A stretch of 64,000 bases of DNA from Diploptera punctata (GCA_030220185.1 JASPKZ010007525.1:186001-250000); one strand, 5' to 3'; shown: positions 1 through 11,986, counted from the first letter of the stretch. Notes: generated from the letters alone by a model not told the origin. Program-made: numbers and translations.

Positions 1-1000
1 GATATGCTACTCCTCGTCTCTCGACCAATCTCGTTTTCTTTTCTGAATTGAAGACGTGGTAACACGCATCTGTAACTCATATCAATCATACACAACTATT
101 TATAACCTTCACCCATTTACCTTTTTACCATTCACTTGTTCACTTCTAAACAATATAAAACAAAAATTACATATGCTTATATGATAAAAAGTTAACATTA
201 ACTTAATTATGTAATCTTCTAGGAAACTCGGTAATTTAACCCTAATTAAACAAATGCAAGAGAAATCAATAATTTCAATTATTGAATCTCCTAGCGAACT
301 TAAAAAACAAAACAATTGAGTCAGTAAATTCTCTGATTACAAATAATTTTATAATTTAAAAATTTAGAACGCATTTCGTTCACTTAGATCCCCTTAATAT
401 CGTTTGGTCTTAACAACTCTCATTGGTCTGCATACTTTTTTATGTTAAGGGACAGGTTCAAATCTCGTGTTGTCTATTTTTTATTTTCTAATTTTATTTT
501 TGTTCTATGAAGTTATTTTGTTAAGTGCAGTATTTATGGTAATACAAGTTAATGGTGGCAGGTTAAGAGGCTAAATTCTAAACTATCCAGGAAAAAGATA
601 ATATTGCAATGATACAACTTGTGTAGGCACTTAAAGAGTTTTCATATATCCATTTTTACGCATATACACACGAAAATGCGTAGTTCAACGTTAAAGCACG
701 AGTCTAGAACCTTGAAGTGAAGAATATGGCAATTGGATAATTATTAGAGCCTATCGAATTTACTAGGAAATACGAGACACAGGCGTGGCAAACCTTTGAC
801 TAATAACGGTAAGTAAGCGTTGACCAATAGTAGGCTGTAAACGAATATCATACATTACAGAAGTGTGTGCGACCAATGAAGAGTAAAGGTCAGGCGAATT
901 TCTGCAAGCGTCTAGAAGTCAAAAAACAAACTCAGGTACTCAGCTGAAATTCAAGAAGTGAATGCTCCGTTAGCCGTTCATAATAGAGGTATGGATACTG
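1..1000. other. Unassigned intergenic sequence
   Basis: No convincing coding region is visible. The stretch is AT-rich. A tRNA B-box-like motif (GGTTCAAATC) lies near 452-461, which may be a worn SINE, but no matching A box was found. Confidence 0.4.
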
Positions 1001-1497
1001 GCGATGCTTACGTCTATGGATAGGTACTTGATAAATCGAAATATCACATCGATTTGGTTTGGTGGGCTTAATATTAATTTGTTTTTATTTTTTATATCTA
1101 CTTTTAAAATTTTAACCTACTTTCGGATAGAAGAAAATCTCATTCTACCTCGCTACGCCCATGCTTACACGGCATATTCGCTCTAAACATTTAGCAAGGT
1201 AAGATTTTTACTAAATTTTGCAACAGATTTTTGAAAACCTAGTAAATTATGTTGTTTTAAAACTTTGATAAAATTGATTTTTATTAAATAATTTCGGAAT
1301 TCCAGTAAATAAAATGTAAAGTGATTGTAATATTAGACTACATTAGATTTGTAGCGTCAGTAATGCCATAGATCAAAAGGAGTAATCCCTGAGTAATGCT
1401 GCGTATGCGTGATGACGTAAGCAAGAGACGGGAGAGTGCCGTAATGGATGAATGAGAGTGTCGAATGTTGAAAGTTTGAGGTACTGAAGTGTTTAAA

Positions 1498-1582
1498 GTC
1501 AGTTCACTCTGTCAAGGTAGTTCGTTCCTCTAAGACACTTCACTCTGGCCAGGTAGTTCGTTCTTTGATATCACTTCGTTCA
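1498..1582 (+). repeat. 36-bp minisatellite, about 2 units
   Basis: Units of about 36 bp share the words CACTCTGG and AGTTCGTTC. The same array continues at 6705-6805 after the LINE insertion and is present in opposite orientation at 8165-8400. It is the subterminal repeat of a hAT family. Confidence 0.75.
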
Positions 1583-1823
1583 TATAAGGCAGCAGTGATC
1601 GTGTCAGTCTTTTTAAGTGTTGTGCAGTGTGCTTTCGCGAATTATAGAGCGAAGTCCCCAAAATATTGTCGGCCTATAGTGGCCATCCAAAAAAATTAAA
1701 CCACCCTTGTGTGTGCAGTGTTCGGCTTAGCTGATAATTCGATATCATTAGTGTAAAAGTGATAGTGCAAGTGCTCTTTAACACGCTGGTAAGTCGTGTA
1801 TTTACCTCCTAGTAATTAAGTTT

Positions 1824-2321
1824 ATGGAACTAAGTCTTGCAATGGGAAGCAGCATGTCTAATAATAATAATTTGCATGATATAGTGATGGATGTCGTAGA
1901 GGAAAACCAAAAATCAGATGAAATATGGGCGGAGGGTCTCAGGGAATTCGAGACACTTATAGACAATGCTAATCTGTATGAAAATTCACCTCACTTGAAA
2001 ACAGCCTCTGAAATACGAGGACTTAACGTAATCACCATGAATTTCCTGGATACCTTCCCCCAATTCGCTGGTTCCTCGCTGGCTGAAGACATTGCCTTGC
2101 AGTGCAGGAACCAAATAGATGAGATTCAAGTGGCAACACGTGACCTGAGCTACTATCTAGAGACAGTAGCTAACATAGTTCAGGACACGTTCAAAGAAAT
2201 TCAAAATGAATGCCTAAGCAAAAAAGGAAAAGGTAAAAAAAAACTGCGGACAAAGCAAAAGACTTTCCGTCCATTAGCGAAAGCAAAAATAGCCACAAAA
2301 GGAAAAATCCACAAAAAATGA
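1824..2321 (+). CDS. LINE ORF1 N-terminal part (165 aa)
   Basis: An open frame of 165 codons starts about 220 bp into the LINE. The N-terminal two thirds are acidic and probably helical; the last 40 residues are strongly basic (KGKGKKKLRTKQK and similar), suited to RNA binding. Its TGA stop overlaps the ATG of the next frame as ATGA at 2318-2321. This could be a separate ORF with coupled re-initiation, or ORF1 broken by a frameshift. No named domain is recognised. Confidence 0.6.
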   Translation: MELSLAMGSSMSNNNNLHDIVMDVVEENQKSDEIWAEGLREFETLIDNANLYENSPHLKTASEIRGLNVITMNFLDTFPQFAGSSLAEDIALQCRNQIDEIQVATRDLSYYLETVANIVQDTFKEIQNECLSKKGKGKKKLRTKQKTFRPLAKAKIATKGKIHKK

Positions 2322-2722
2322 CAGAATCTCAAATGCCACGGCAAACAACAGCCAGCGAGGACACCCTTCAGCTTGAATTGTCCAACAGATTCGCAATTCT
2401 GGCTAATGAAGGCGTGAACTCGGTTTCCTCTACACGCAGTGTGTCAGGTAAGGGAAAGCCAGTGCACAAACAAGGTACGGTAAGTGACTCTAATAAATCA
2501 AAAGATAAACCATCCACAGACAGAAATACACAAATGACACAAAACCAATTACAGACAATTCATGTGGACAATGGTCCATCCACTAAGGAGAACCCATCCA
2601 CATGTAACTCACAAACAGACAACACACACGAAGAGTCACCAGTACCTGGACCTTCAAATATATTCCTAATGCCAACTCTAAGCCCAAAAGAGGTCATAGG
2701 CCACCTCCAATCACACTCATAG
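2318..2722 (+). CDS. LINE ORF1 middle part (134 aa)
   Basis: A polar, Ser/Thr/Gln/Pro-rich segment of the type that precedes the nucleic-acid-binding half of gag-like LINE ORF1 proteins. It begins at an ATG overlapping the upstream stop codon. It ends prematurely: the following sequence, from about 2725, continues the same protein in another frame (GHTDLVKIYKTLKTLIS), so a frameshift near 2722 is likely. Confidence 0.55.
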   Translation: MTESQMPRQTTASEDTLQLELSNRFAILANEGVNSVSSTRSVSGKGKPVHKQGTVSDSNKSKDKPSTDRNTQMTQNQLQTIHVDNGPSTKENPSTCNSQTDNTHEESPVPGPSNIFLMPTLSPKEVIGHLQSHS

Positions 2723-2739
2723 GCCATACCGACCTAGTT

Positions 2740-3639
2740 AAAATATACAAAACTCTGAAAACACTCATATCAAATGGCATCAAAATAGTCAACACTAACG
2801 AAGGTCTCAGGTACTACACCACTACCAAAGAAGACCATAGTACTGTAACGCGATATTTCGACTCTATTGGAAGGCAATATTATACCTTCCAATATAAAAC
2901 AGACCAACCCCTGAGGGTAATGCTGAAAAGGCTTCCCTCTAATGTCGATATCGAAGACATTAAAAGTGAACTCGTGGAACTAGAATATGAAGTCCATAGT
3001 GTCAAACAAATATCGAAGAAAAATGAGGATGGTTCTATTCACAGATTCCCTCTTTATGTAATCGAGCTCGCCAACAATGACAAATCCAAACAAATTTATC
3101 ATCTCGATAAATTATACAGTACAGCGGTCTCCTTTGAGCCATACCGTCCTCGCTCTGGCCTCAAGCAATGCTTCCAGTGCCAGAAATTCAACCATACATT
3201 TGCTGGTTGTAAACTTACTCCCAAATGCGTTATCTGTGCAAAAGAACACAGCCATAAAAATTGTCCAGTCCGAGAAGAAGCACGATCTGATTCCTCTCTT
3301 TTAAAGTGTGCAAATTGTGGAGAAATAGGTCATCCTGCTTCATACAGGAAATGCCCAAAGTATGAGGAGGCTAATGAGGCCTACCTGAGAAGCAGGCAAC
3401 CCAAACAAACAAAACGTACTACTGCACGCACTTTTAATTCCCAAAAAATAAACCCCCAAATATCCTATAGTGCTGCAGTAAATTCTGGCATCCCATCTAA
3501 ACCTCAAATAAACTTACAGGAACGCATTGCTTCGGCCCAAGCACAAGGAAGCACAATGGCTACACCTAACCTACAAAACCTGGCACACAGCATGGCCCCC
3601 ATGCTGAATACTATAAAAAAAACCCAATGGAACGTATGA
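2740..3639 (+). pseudogene. LINE ORF1 C-terminal part, CCHC zinc knuckles
   Basis: This is the nucleic-acid-binding part of ORF1p, which coats the LINE RNA. From about 2935 (RLPSNVDIEDIKSELVELEY) it looks like the domain that precedes zinc knuckles in gag-like ORF1 proteins. Cysteine-histidine knuckles follow at about 3169-3345: CFQCQKFNHTFAGC, CVICAKEHSHKNC and CANCGEIGHPASYRKC. The frame is open from 2920 to 3639 but joins the upstream part only across a frameshift. Confidence 0.8.
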
Positions 3640-3689
3640 TGTTCCTAACTCAAATGATGTCGTTATGTTTCAGCGTTGTATAGACACGC

Positions 3690-6369
3690 TGAGGGACACT
3701 TTCTTAATGTCATGGCATTTAATCCAACGGAATTGCCTCTCAGATTCATGAACTGGACATTGTACTACACACACACGACATCGACATATTCCTAATCAGC
3801 GAGACGCATCTGAAACCAAAGGATAAATTCCGACTCGCTGTTAATACATATATCGTACAGACAGCATTAATGGACCCCTTGGTGGTACAGCAATCTGTAT
3901 TAAAAAATCCATCTCACATAGACACATCTCTGTCCCAGGGCTACACTTCATTGAAGCCACTGGCATTATCCTTCCTATAGCACCACACTTAAACATATTC
4001 ATAGCTTCAATATACAAGTCACCACTCAGACCACTCACGCGACATGACATGCGCATCCTTACATCCTTCTCGCCCCTGTACCTACTGGCAGGCGATTTCG
4101 ATGCTAAGCATCGCGCATGGAACTGTCGAGTACACAACGCTTCTGGTATGGTTTTACAAACCTTCTGTAACATCCATAACATTGAAATTTCAGCACCAAG
4201 GGAACACACCTTCTTCCGAAACACACAGCAAGGCTTATGCTCCGATATCCTGGATATTGCACTATAAAAAAATATCGACATCTCTCCACAAATAGGCACA
4301 TTACCTGGTGAGCTTAACTCAGATCATGTCCCCATCACCTTTAAGCTCACCACTAGGTACTTACTTCAGCCCCCCTTCCGGCCACACACGACGAATACAG
4401 ACTGGAATCATTATTCAAGACTCCTTTCGCAGTGGATTAATTCTCGACTGAGAATCAACTCCACTGAAAACTGAAGACTTCCATAAATGACTTCCAGGCT
4501 TCTATTCAAACCGCACTTGACACAGCCACATCACGCAACAACACTACACGTCCTACACAAACAGATCAGACACTTCTCGACCTCCTGGAGCATAAGCGGA
4601 GAGCCCTCAAACAGTACAGACTCTATGGAGCACCTCAAACAAAGCAGGAGTACAATCGCTATGCTCGACTGGTCAAAGAACGACTGCAAGATCACAAAAT
4701 TACGCAATGGGAAAATTCCCTGGCTAACTTTAATGTAAAAAAGACCCCACCTTGGGAGATTATAAAAAGAATAAAGTCAAACCGCGGACCTTCTAAACCG
4801 ACTGCAATTCAGAATAATGGAACTTGGGCTTATCATCCTTACGATCAAGCACAAGTTCTCGCGGAAAATCTTGCAGACCGATTCAGACCACAAGAGCTAA
4901 CGACGCCAGTTCACGAAGCTGAAGTCAATGACAGAGTAGACACCTTTCTAGCTGCTCCCTTCCCTAATGAAAGACCCAATATCCATCTAGCTGACTTACG
5001 CTCTCATGTCCAGGCCCTTCGCACTACAAGTGCACCAGGACATGATCGGATCAGTAATCTAGCCATAAAGCACCTACCGCGCAAAGCGCTACTACGTCTC
5101 CTCACCATATTTAAATCCTGCATACAACTTAACCATTTCCCTGCAGCTTGGAAGATGGCTAAAGTAATTGTATTACCGAAACCAGGTAAAAATCCAAATA
5201 ATCCAGACAATTTGCGACCAATAAGCCTCCTGCCAGTTCTAGGAAAAATCCTAGAAAAACTCATTTTGGCAAGACTCAAAATTGAAGTTACAAATAAGGA
5301 ACTAATTCCTAACCATCAATTTGGATTCAGAAATTCACACAGCACACCGCTGCAACTGGCCAGGCTTATAGACCAAATTGTCACTGGTTTCAACGCCAAG
5401 AGTAGTACAATAGCAGTCTTCCTTGACATTGAGAAAGCGTTTGACACAACTTGGATAAACGGATTGATATACAAGCTAATACAATTCCAAATTGATCCAA
5501 ATTTAGTCAAAATTATCTCCACTTATCTGAGAAATAGAACCTTCTACGTCTCAGTAAGTGGTAATAAATCTGACATGAAGTCCATACGGGCGGGAGTTCC
5601 ACAAGGAGCTGTCCTTTCACCCTTATTGTACTCACTATATGTCTCGGACCTTCCTTCACCTCCATCACTCCAAATAGCCTCCTTTGCTGATGACACTTGT
5701 CTCTTCATGCAATCGAAACTCAAATCCATTCCTCACAGACTTGCAACATTCCAGCGAGCAATAACCATAATATATGAATGGTTTTGCTCCTGGAACATTA
5801 AACTTAATGCAAATAAAACACAAGTCGTCCTGTTCACCAAATCAAACTTTCCCTGTCCAATTCAGCTCACTATGGGTGTGCAACCCCTACCAGTAGAAAC
5901 TTCAGTCAAATATTTAGGCCTAATATTGGATAAAAAACTCACACTAAGAGCTCATATCGACCATATCACTTTTAAAGCTCAGCAAGGTATAGCCATATTA
6001 TATCCGTTTTTCAAGTCGCCGTCTCTGTCCCGAAGGATCAAGGTCACTCTATACGTGGCCGTGATCCGTAGTATGCTATTGTACGGCTGCGAATCTCTGA
6101 GTATCCTTGCGAAATGCCACAAAAAGAAACTTCAGATATTGCAGAACAAATGTCTCAAAATTATACTTTCGGCACCGCGTTACACAAGGATAACGGAGAT
6201 GCACGAGGCCACGAAGGTACCATATATTGATACTATCATAACTGAAAGGGTTACATCCATGCTCCGAAATATAAATGATCATGGAAACCCCATAGTACGC
6301 AATATAGGACACCTTCCACAATGGCGTACTACACATAGAAACATATTCGACACATTAAACCACCCGTAG
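3690..6369 (+). pseudogene. LINE ORF2: endonuclease and reverse transcriptase
   Basis: ORF2 nicks target DNA and copies the element RNA onto it. The endonuclease part (about 3700-4265) is spread over frames but shows ISETHL, then AGDFDAKH with RAWNC (the GDFNAKH motif), then SDILDIAL. The RT frame is open from 5155 to 6369: RPISLLPVLGKILEKL, FLDIEKAFDTTW, GVPQGAVLSPLLYSLY, the catalytic box FADDT in place of YADD, and KYLGLILDKKL. The end of the protein carries LLYGCES. Stops and shifts between 4270 and 5155 make it non-functional. Confidence 0.85.
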
Positions 6370-6704
6370 TATTCAGCATGAAATAACCAAGATCAGAGGG
6401 GTCAGCGCAGATTGGCGTGGCTCATTCCGGTCCTGAAAGTTATCAGCGACACGGTTTCCAATGCCCCAATTAAGCGAGATCTATCTGCCTTGGAATCAAA
6501 CATCCACATTATATCAACAGCAATAGCACATGCTAAAATAGAATCAATCCCCATATAACCGCCGTATAGGCTAGGGAAAAACAGCGAAACCCAATACTGC
6601 ACACACCTACGCGAATTCGCCGTCAAGGGACAAATAACAGTCCCAGCAAAAGGCACACTGGGCAGCGCAAACAGCTGTCAACTACAGTCAGTCAGTCAGT
6701 CAGC

Positions 6705-6805
6705 ACTTCACTCTTCCATGGTAGTTCGTTCTTCTACGACGCTTCATTCTGGCCAGATAGTTCGTTCCTCTGCGGCAGTTCATTCTGGCAAGATAGTTTG
6801 TTCCT
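6705..6805 (+). repeat. 36-bp minisatellite, right half of split hAT end
   Basis: Continues the array at 1498-1582 with units containing AGTTCGTTC and CATTCTGGCCAGATAG. Between 6825 and 6950 it is followed by hAT subterminal sequence matching 8050-8155 in inverse orientation. Confidence 0.7.
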
Positions 6806-6950
6806 CTCTCGCTGCGGTACAATCGATATGGATGACGTAAGAAAGAGATGGGGGACATGCAAGGTCGATGGGCGAAGAAATGTAGAGTAATCAACGAATG
6901 AGCGAAAGTTGATTTGGAGTGAGACATCTAGAGCTTGAAGTAAATAGTAT

Positions 6951-7887
6951 ATTACGATGCAAGGTTGGGAAGTGGTATTTACAGAATTGAAGAAAGGTTT
7001 TTAATTTCCGAGATTCTGAAACACTTCACAAACGTGCGTTTACATTATTTTTTGCGCGATGGTCTTTTCAAAATAATAAATAATAGTAAAATAATAATAT
7101 CTTTGTTGGAAATATTTGCATTCATTACAAAAATTGAGTAACGTTAACAGTGTGGGCAATGTTTATTATTTGAAAGTACAGGAGGCCGTGAGACCATTAT
7201 TATTGATAAAATGGCCGCAAGTACGTGTTTATTGTTTTATATTGTTTCAAATAAAGTTCAGTTCATTTAAATGCATTAATTTGTTCCGTATAATGTATAT
7301 TAACAATACCTTTTGTAATATTTTTTGTATATACATTGTACGTAGTATACATAGAGGGCAGTGGTTTTACTTCCCGCACGTGGGTGTAAATGTAATATTA
7401 CAGTACAGTTATTTAGGTTGGCAATCACGAAATGTATATAGGAAGTTGAACTTTCAATCACGGTCGCCATTGATGTAAGTACGACAAAACGCACTATCGC
7501 GCAAAAAAGTTTTAAAATAATCCACACAATTTTTTTTTCAAATTATAGTTACGATTTTGTATTTATTGGGCGCATTCAGCGGACAATAAAGCGCTCTTAG
7601 CGCTTTAGCAAAATGGCTGCTATTTGCAGCGGAAATTTAAGGAGTTTACAACTTGAAATAAAATGTGTAAACGTTGAAAATCTATATGTAAATAAAATAA
7701 TGCAAATAATAACATTACAGCAGAAATAAAAAGGAGGTATAAATAATTATAAAATAAATAAATGTGTGGTAGCAGTCATATTATAATTTTTCATACTCAA
7801 ATTAAATTAGAATTTACAGAATTATTTCTATTTATCTTTAAAATCCACAGCTACCATGCGGTGGACTAACGTCAAGTCACCCCAGAC
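6951..7887. other. Unassigned spacer between two hAT copies
   Basis: AT-rich spacer. Small open frames here look random. A short perfect hairpin (AAAGCGCT/AGCGCTTT) lies at about 7590-7608. Nothing else is supported. Confidence 0.4.
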
Positions 7888-8164
7888 TAGTGATGGGTAA
7901 TTCGAGAGTGAGTCGTTTAAAAAGAACGCTTCACTACTGTGAACTGTCAAAAAGTTACTCACTTTTAGTGAACTGCCAGTTCAGAGTTCACTACTACTAC
8001 TTGAAGTTGAAATTAATATTTAGTCATGATCAATGTACTTTTTATTTCAAGCTCTGAACGTCTCCCACCAAATTAACTTTCCCTCATTCGTTGATTACTG
8101 TACATTTCTCCGCCCATCGACCTTGTATGTCCCCACCTCTTTCCTACGTCATCCATATCGATCG

Positions 8165-8400
8165 TACTGCCTGACGGGAGTGAAGTGAGATGCATGAGAG
8201 GAACGAACTATCTTGCCAGAGTGAACTGACATAGAAGAACGAACTATCTGGCCAGAATGAAGTGTTGTAGAAGACCGAACTACCTTGCCAGAGTGAAGTA
8301 CCTTAGAAGAACGAACTGGTATCAAAGAACGAACTACATGGCCAGAGTGAAGTGTATTAGATGAACGAACTATCTTGACTGAGTGAACTGGCTTCAAACA
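8165..8400 (-). repeat. 36-bp minisatellite, 6-7 units
   Basis: Tandem units of about 36 bp, each with a GAACGAACT word and CCAGAGTGAA or a variant. This is the inverse-complement counterpart of 1498-1582 and 6705-6805. Tandem subterminal repeats in hAT elements often bind transposase; that role is inferred, not shown. Confidence 0.75.
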
Positions 8401-8873
8401 CCTCAGTACTTCAAACTCTCAGCATTCGACACGCTCATTCATCCATTACGATTTACGACACTCTTTCGCCTCTTGCTTGCGTCATCACTCATACGCAAGC
8501 GTTACCAACGCTACAAATCTAATGTAGTCTAATATTACAATCACTTTACATTTCATTTATCAGAACTCCGAGAATATTGAACGAAAATTATTTTTAACCA
8601 AGTTTTAAAACAACTTAATTTACTAGGTTTTAAAAAAGCTATTGCAAAATTTAGTAAAAAATCTTACCTTGCTTAAGTAAAGATGGTAGGCCTACAAAGC
8701 AGAAACAGCAACAGGTGACTGAAGAAATGCACTAACAACCACAATGTTTAAAAGTTAAATAATATAATAAATAGTTTTGAAATATTGACACAAACAGTTC
8801 TTGAAAAAGCACTACTTGAATAAAAAAATACACATAGGTCTATTATACAGCAAAATAAAACTAAAATCACTCT

Positions 8874-10760
8874 TTATATTATTAAATGTTTCCGTTTAAA
8901 AATAGTATTTTTTCTACTCTTTTGCCTGAGGCGATTTCTCGTTTCCGTTATTACATGTCCAGCCTTAGAAAACACTCTTTCACAGGGTGTTGAAGTAGCA
9001 ACAATACATAGCCGCTTCATTGCTAGTTCGTACAATCCTGGGTAAATTAAATGTCGCTGTCGCCACCATTTAATAGGATTCTCTTGTCTTTGAAGTAACG
9101 GTTCCTGCATGTATTTATCCACTTCTACTATTGCAGCAGCTTTTGGTTGCGTACGACACTCTAATCTGGAAACAATTACGTCGAATTCGCCCCAAAGATT
9201 TGAAGAAGATTTGTAGACTGCTGCTGGGAATTCTGCAGTGGCCGAGGATCCCTGCGAAATATGAAATTTTTCACAGTGTCGTATTAAATTTTGTTTTGTG
9301 TTTTCAGCAAACTTCTTATCGAAAAATCCATGATGTTTGAACCGAGGATCCAATAAAGTTGATTCCGCTAAGATGTTGTTCTCTTCAATTCCCCGGAATC
9401 GACGGTTCAGCGATTCTAACAATTTTTCCGCCATCTGCTGTACACAATAATTAATATCATTATTTCTTATGAATTTAGCACACCACCTTTTCAATGACTG
9501 ATTAAGTAGAATTATTTTCGAGGCAGTGACTAGACTGCCACTGCTCATTTCTTCGGTACAGTCTTTGAAAATCTTCAGAACTTCACAGGCCTGTTGAATT
9601 GTTGATATGTCATCACTCGTAACATTTTCAATGTTAGGATAATTTATTGTGAGGACAGACATAATTGAGTTTTTAACTTTAATGAATCTTTCCAACATGT
9701 CATACGTGGAATTCCACCGAGTGATGACATCTTGTTTCAACATTAGTGTTGGTTCACCTAATTGGTGTTGCATTTTTTTTTTTAGTTTTATGGAGGCCTG
9801 ACTACTTCTTCTAAAGAATTCAACTATATTTTTTTTATTTTTTGAGTAAGGGGCTGAATAATCTGTAGCCCGCTCTGTACAATTGAATTCAGTGTGTGCG
9901 CAAAGCACGGGATATGTTTCCAGCCAGCGTGTCTTACAGCTGCCACAATATTAGCTGCATTGTCACTAACAACACATACTACTTTGTCCTGAATGTGCCA
10001 CTCCCGGACAACACGTCGCAATTCCTCAGCGAGGTTTTCTGCTGTGTGCTTCTCTTCATATTTAAAGCACTCTAGGAGGGAACATTGCAATTCAGTTTCA
10101 TCCACGTAGTGTGCTGTCACCGACAAATAGCTGTCATTTATTATAGAAGTCCATCCATCAGTGGACAAGACAACTGAGTCTGCAGATTAAATTTTTTTCT
10201 GTAACGTTTCCTTTGCCATTTCAAATTTTTGATCCAAAAGTGCATTGGAAAGTGTTTTTCGTGTTGGCATTTTATAATTGCCATTCAGTTTTTCTATAAA
10301 CCTTTGGAAGTGTTTATTTTCTACTATTGAAAACGGTATATAACTTTTTACTATTGCTTCTAAAAGCAGAAAATCCAATTCTTTATTTGTTTGGTCCGAA
10401 AGAGGCTTTTGAAAATAAATACCTAAAGTTGATTGATTTTGTGACCTTCTGGATGACGTTGTACTTGACTATCGTTGATATGGATGAATATTGGAACTGG
10501 AAGTCGGAACACTTTGTAGGGATGTCCCTGGATCATCCGGATTATTTTCTGGCATATCTGATGATGGTGGTGCTAACCGGCGAGTAGACAAAGACACCGT
10601 CGGATGTTTGGAGCGAATATGCCGTGCAAGATTAAAAGTATTCCCCCCCCCTGAATGAAAATTGATTCGAACAAAAGTTACACTTTGCTTTACTATTGCC
10701 TAAATCGGTGAAGAAACTCCAAATTTCACTACTTTTTCTTGATTGCGTATTAGAAGCCAT
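8874..10760 (-). pseudogene. hAT transposase (BED finger, dimerisation domain)
   Basis: Cut-and-paste transposase relic of about 600 codons. It starts at an ATG at 10760 (MASNTQSRKSSEIWSFF). A BED zinc finger follows: CNFC, then LARHIRSKHPT. Further on are LSTDGWTS (the catalytic-domain start), CFAHTLN, ITRWNSTYDMLERF, LDPRFKH, and the C-terminal hAT dimerisation block WWRQRHLIYPGLYELAMKRL with ATSTPCERVFSKAG and NRLRQK. Breaks: a frameshift in a run of nine Cs at 10643-10651, another in an A/T run near 10190, and a frame change at about 9830-9900. All the core motifs survive, so decay is fairly recent. Confidence 0.85.
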
Positions 10761-11067
10761 GCTGTAAAAGTTCGCACACAAGACTGAATTTTGTTCCTGT
10801 ATTCGCGGCTAAAAAGTCCTTTATTGACCATCAGCAGTTTTTTTTTTTTGTTACTACAGACAGGTGCCAAGGCGGCTTTTACTTACAAATAGTGATTGAA
10901 ACCAAATGGACATATAAATAACAAAAGTTTAAATGGCCAGGTGGCGGCACGCTGCCCTGGTTTAAATGTCCACCTAGCTTTCAAACTCCTTGGCTTTTGA
11001 CTATAACTTTGCTAATTTTATTAAATCATATTTTAAAATCTGTGGGGGTCACAAACATCGTTTATAG

Positions 11068-11321
11068 TTTTTTTTTATTTAACTTTCACAGGGAAAGAAC
11101 ACTATGAGGTTTAATTTAATAATTAAATTAATGTTTTTATTACCTCACATCCTTTTTCTTCTATACTGCAGTTTCTTGGCGGTTTCCAGGAAACTGCCAA
11201 GAAACGACATAACACCGGTCGACTAGCGGCTACTGACGATGGAGATAAGCTCCGAAACTGCAGTATAGAAGAAAAAGGATATGAGGTGAGGTAATAAAAA
11301 CATTAATTTAATTATTTAATT
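11068..11321. mobile_element. Protein-free foldback with PLE-type termini
   Basis: A 254-bp insertion flanked by an exact 11-bp direct repeat ATCGTTTATAG (11057-11067 and 11322-11332). The arms contain ACTATGAGGTTTAA and CCTTTTTCTTC/GAAGAAAAAGG sequences that recur at PLE ends elsewhere in the window. Inside are a 17-bp hairpin at 11171-11205 and a hammerhead fold at 11230-11268. No protein is encoded, so it is best seen as a non-autonomous PLE-type derivative. Confidence 0.65.
11230..11268 (+). ncRNA. Hammerhead ribozyme candidate (C3/G8 core)
   Basis: Core CUGACGA at 11233-11239, an extra U, helix II GGAG/CUCC with loop AUAAG, GAAAC at 11254-11258, loop UGCA, then GUA (cleavage predicted after A 11265). 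Helix I is UAG pairing with CUA. All invariant core bases are present. Activity is inferred from the fold only. Confidence 0.65.
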
Positions 11322-11759
11322 ATCGTTTATAGTGTTAAATATTATTGTAAAATCGGTGGTATTCACGGCAAAAACCCGTAGTGATATTTTATACCATAGA
11401 GAGAATTTTTAAATTCATGATAGTTGCCAAATAACTTTAGGGATTTTAGAGTGTTCTGAATCAGGTTAGAAGTGAAAAACTGTAATATATTTAGGTATAT
11501 TCCAACCCTTTTGCAATCTTTTGTTTAGAATTCGTGTTATGTTGCATCCGGTCAGTTTTCCCCCAAAGCTTTGAAAAAAAAAAGGTCACATTCCAACACC
11601 AGCCCATATTCATTCATATCATAGTTCTGTGACTCAGATTACGATTGGTCTGGTACAAAATCAATAAGTTCTGCTGAAATACAATACATTGTTGGACTGT
11701 GACAATGTGACAATGACGAAGGCGATAACAATGAGAATCACGAGCTACAATCAACTAAC

Positions 11760-11932
11760 ACTTATACCTGTGAGACACCTGACTTACGGGTAGGGTCTTG
11801 GGTTCGTGAAGAAAACCGTACTCTTCCGTCTTCCCCTGACGTGACAGAATCAGAAATGTGCCTTTTTCTTGGACTAATTACTTAAATGGAATATAACACG
11901 TGGAATAGTAAGACCTAAGAGAAAAAGGATGC

Positions 11933-11986
<54 letters not shown>

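Larger units (their letters stand above)
1600..6705 (+). mobile_element. Jockey-like non-LTR retrotransposon, decayed
   Basis: A nearly full-length LINE lies inside the 36-bp minisatellite. Order: leader of about 220 bp, ORF1 products with CCHC zinc knuckles, then ORF2 with an apurinic-type endonuclease and a reverse transcriptase. It ends in a short (CAGT)n tail at about 6685-6704 rather than poly-A. Frameshifts in the second half of ORF1 and in the endonuclease make this copy inactive. The gag-like CCHC ORF1 and the RT sequence favour the Jockey/I superfamily; the clade is not settled by eye. Confidence 0.8.
1138..6950 (+). mobile_element. hAT element, internally deleted, split by a LINE
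   Basis: Positions 1150-1195 encode the end of a BED zinc finger (LTRHIRSKH) like the one encoded at about 10.6 kb on the minus strand. From 1191 the sequence (GCAAGGTAAGAT onward) matches the 3' untranslated and subterminal part of the minus-strand hAT at 8690-8050, including the 36-bp minisatellite. The transposase body is therefore missing. A Jockey-like LINE separates 1138-1600 from 6705-6950, and the terminal inverted repeat is not found beyond 6950. I infer a deletion derivative of the same family as the 7888-10760 element. Confidence 0.6.
7888..10860 (-). mobile_element. hAT DNA transposon with decayed transposase
   Basis: The 3' end of the element, at the left, begins with TAGTGATGGGTAATTCGAG at about 7888, a typical hAT terminus. 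Subterminal sequence with the 36-bp minisatellite (8165-8400) and a 3' untranslated region lead into the transposase gene, read on the minus strand. The 5' terminus past 10760 was not identified; the right boundary is approximate. Confidence 0.7.

Noticed and set aside
8165..8400. Regularly spaced 36-bp repeats, at first sight CRISPR-like
   Set aside because: The whole unit repeats without unique spacers, and it recurs inside hAT ends in a eukaryotic context; it is a minisatellite.
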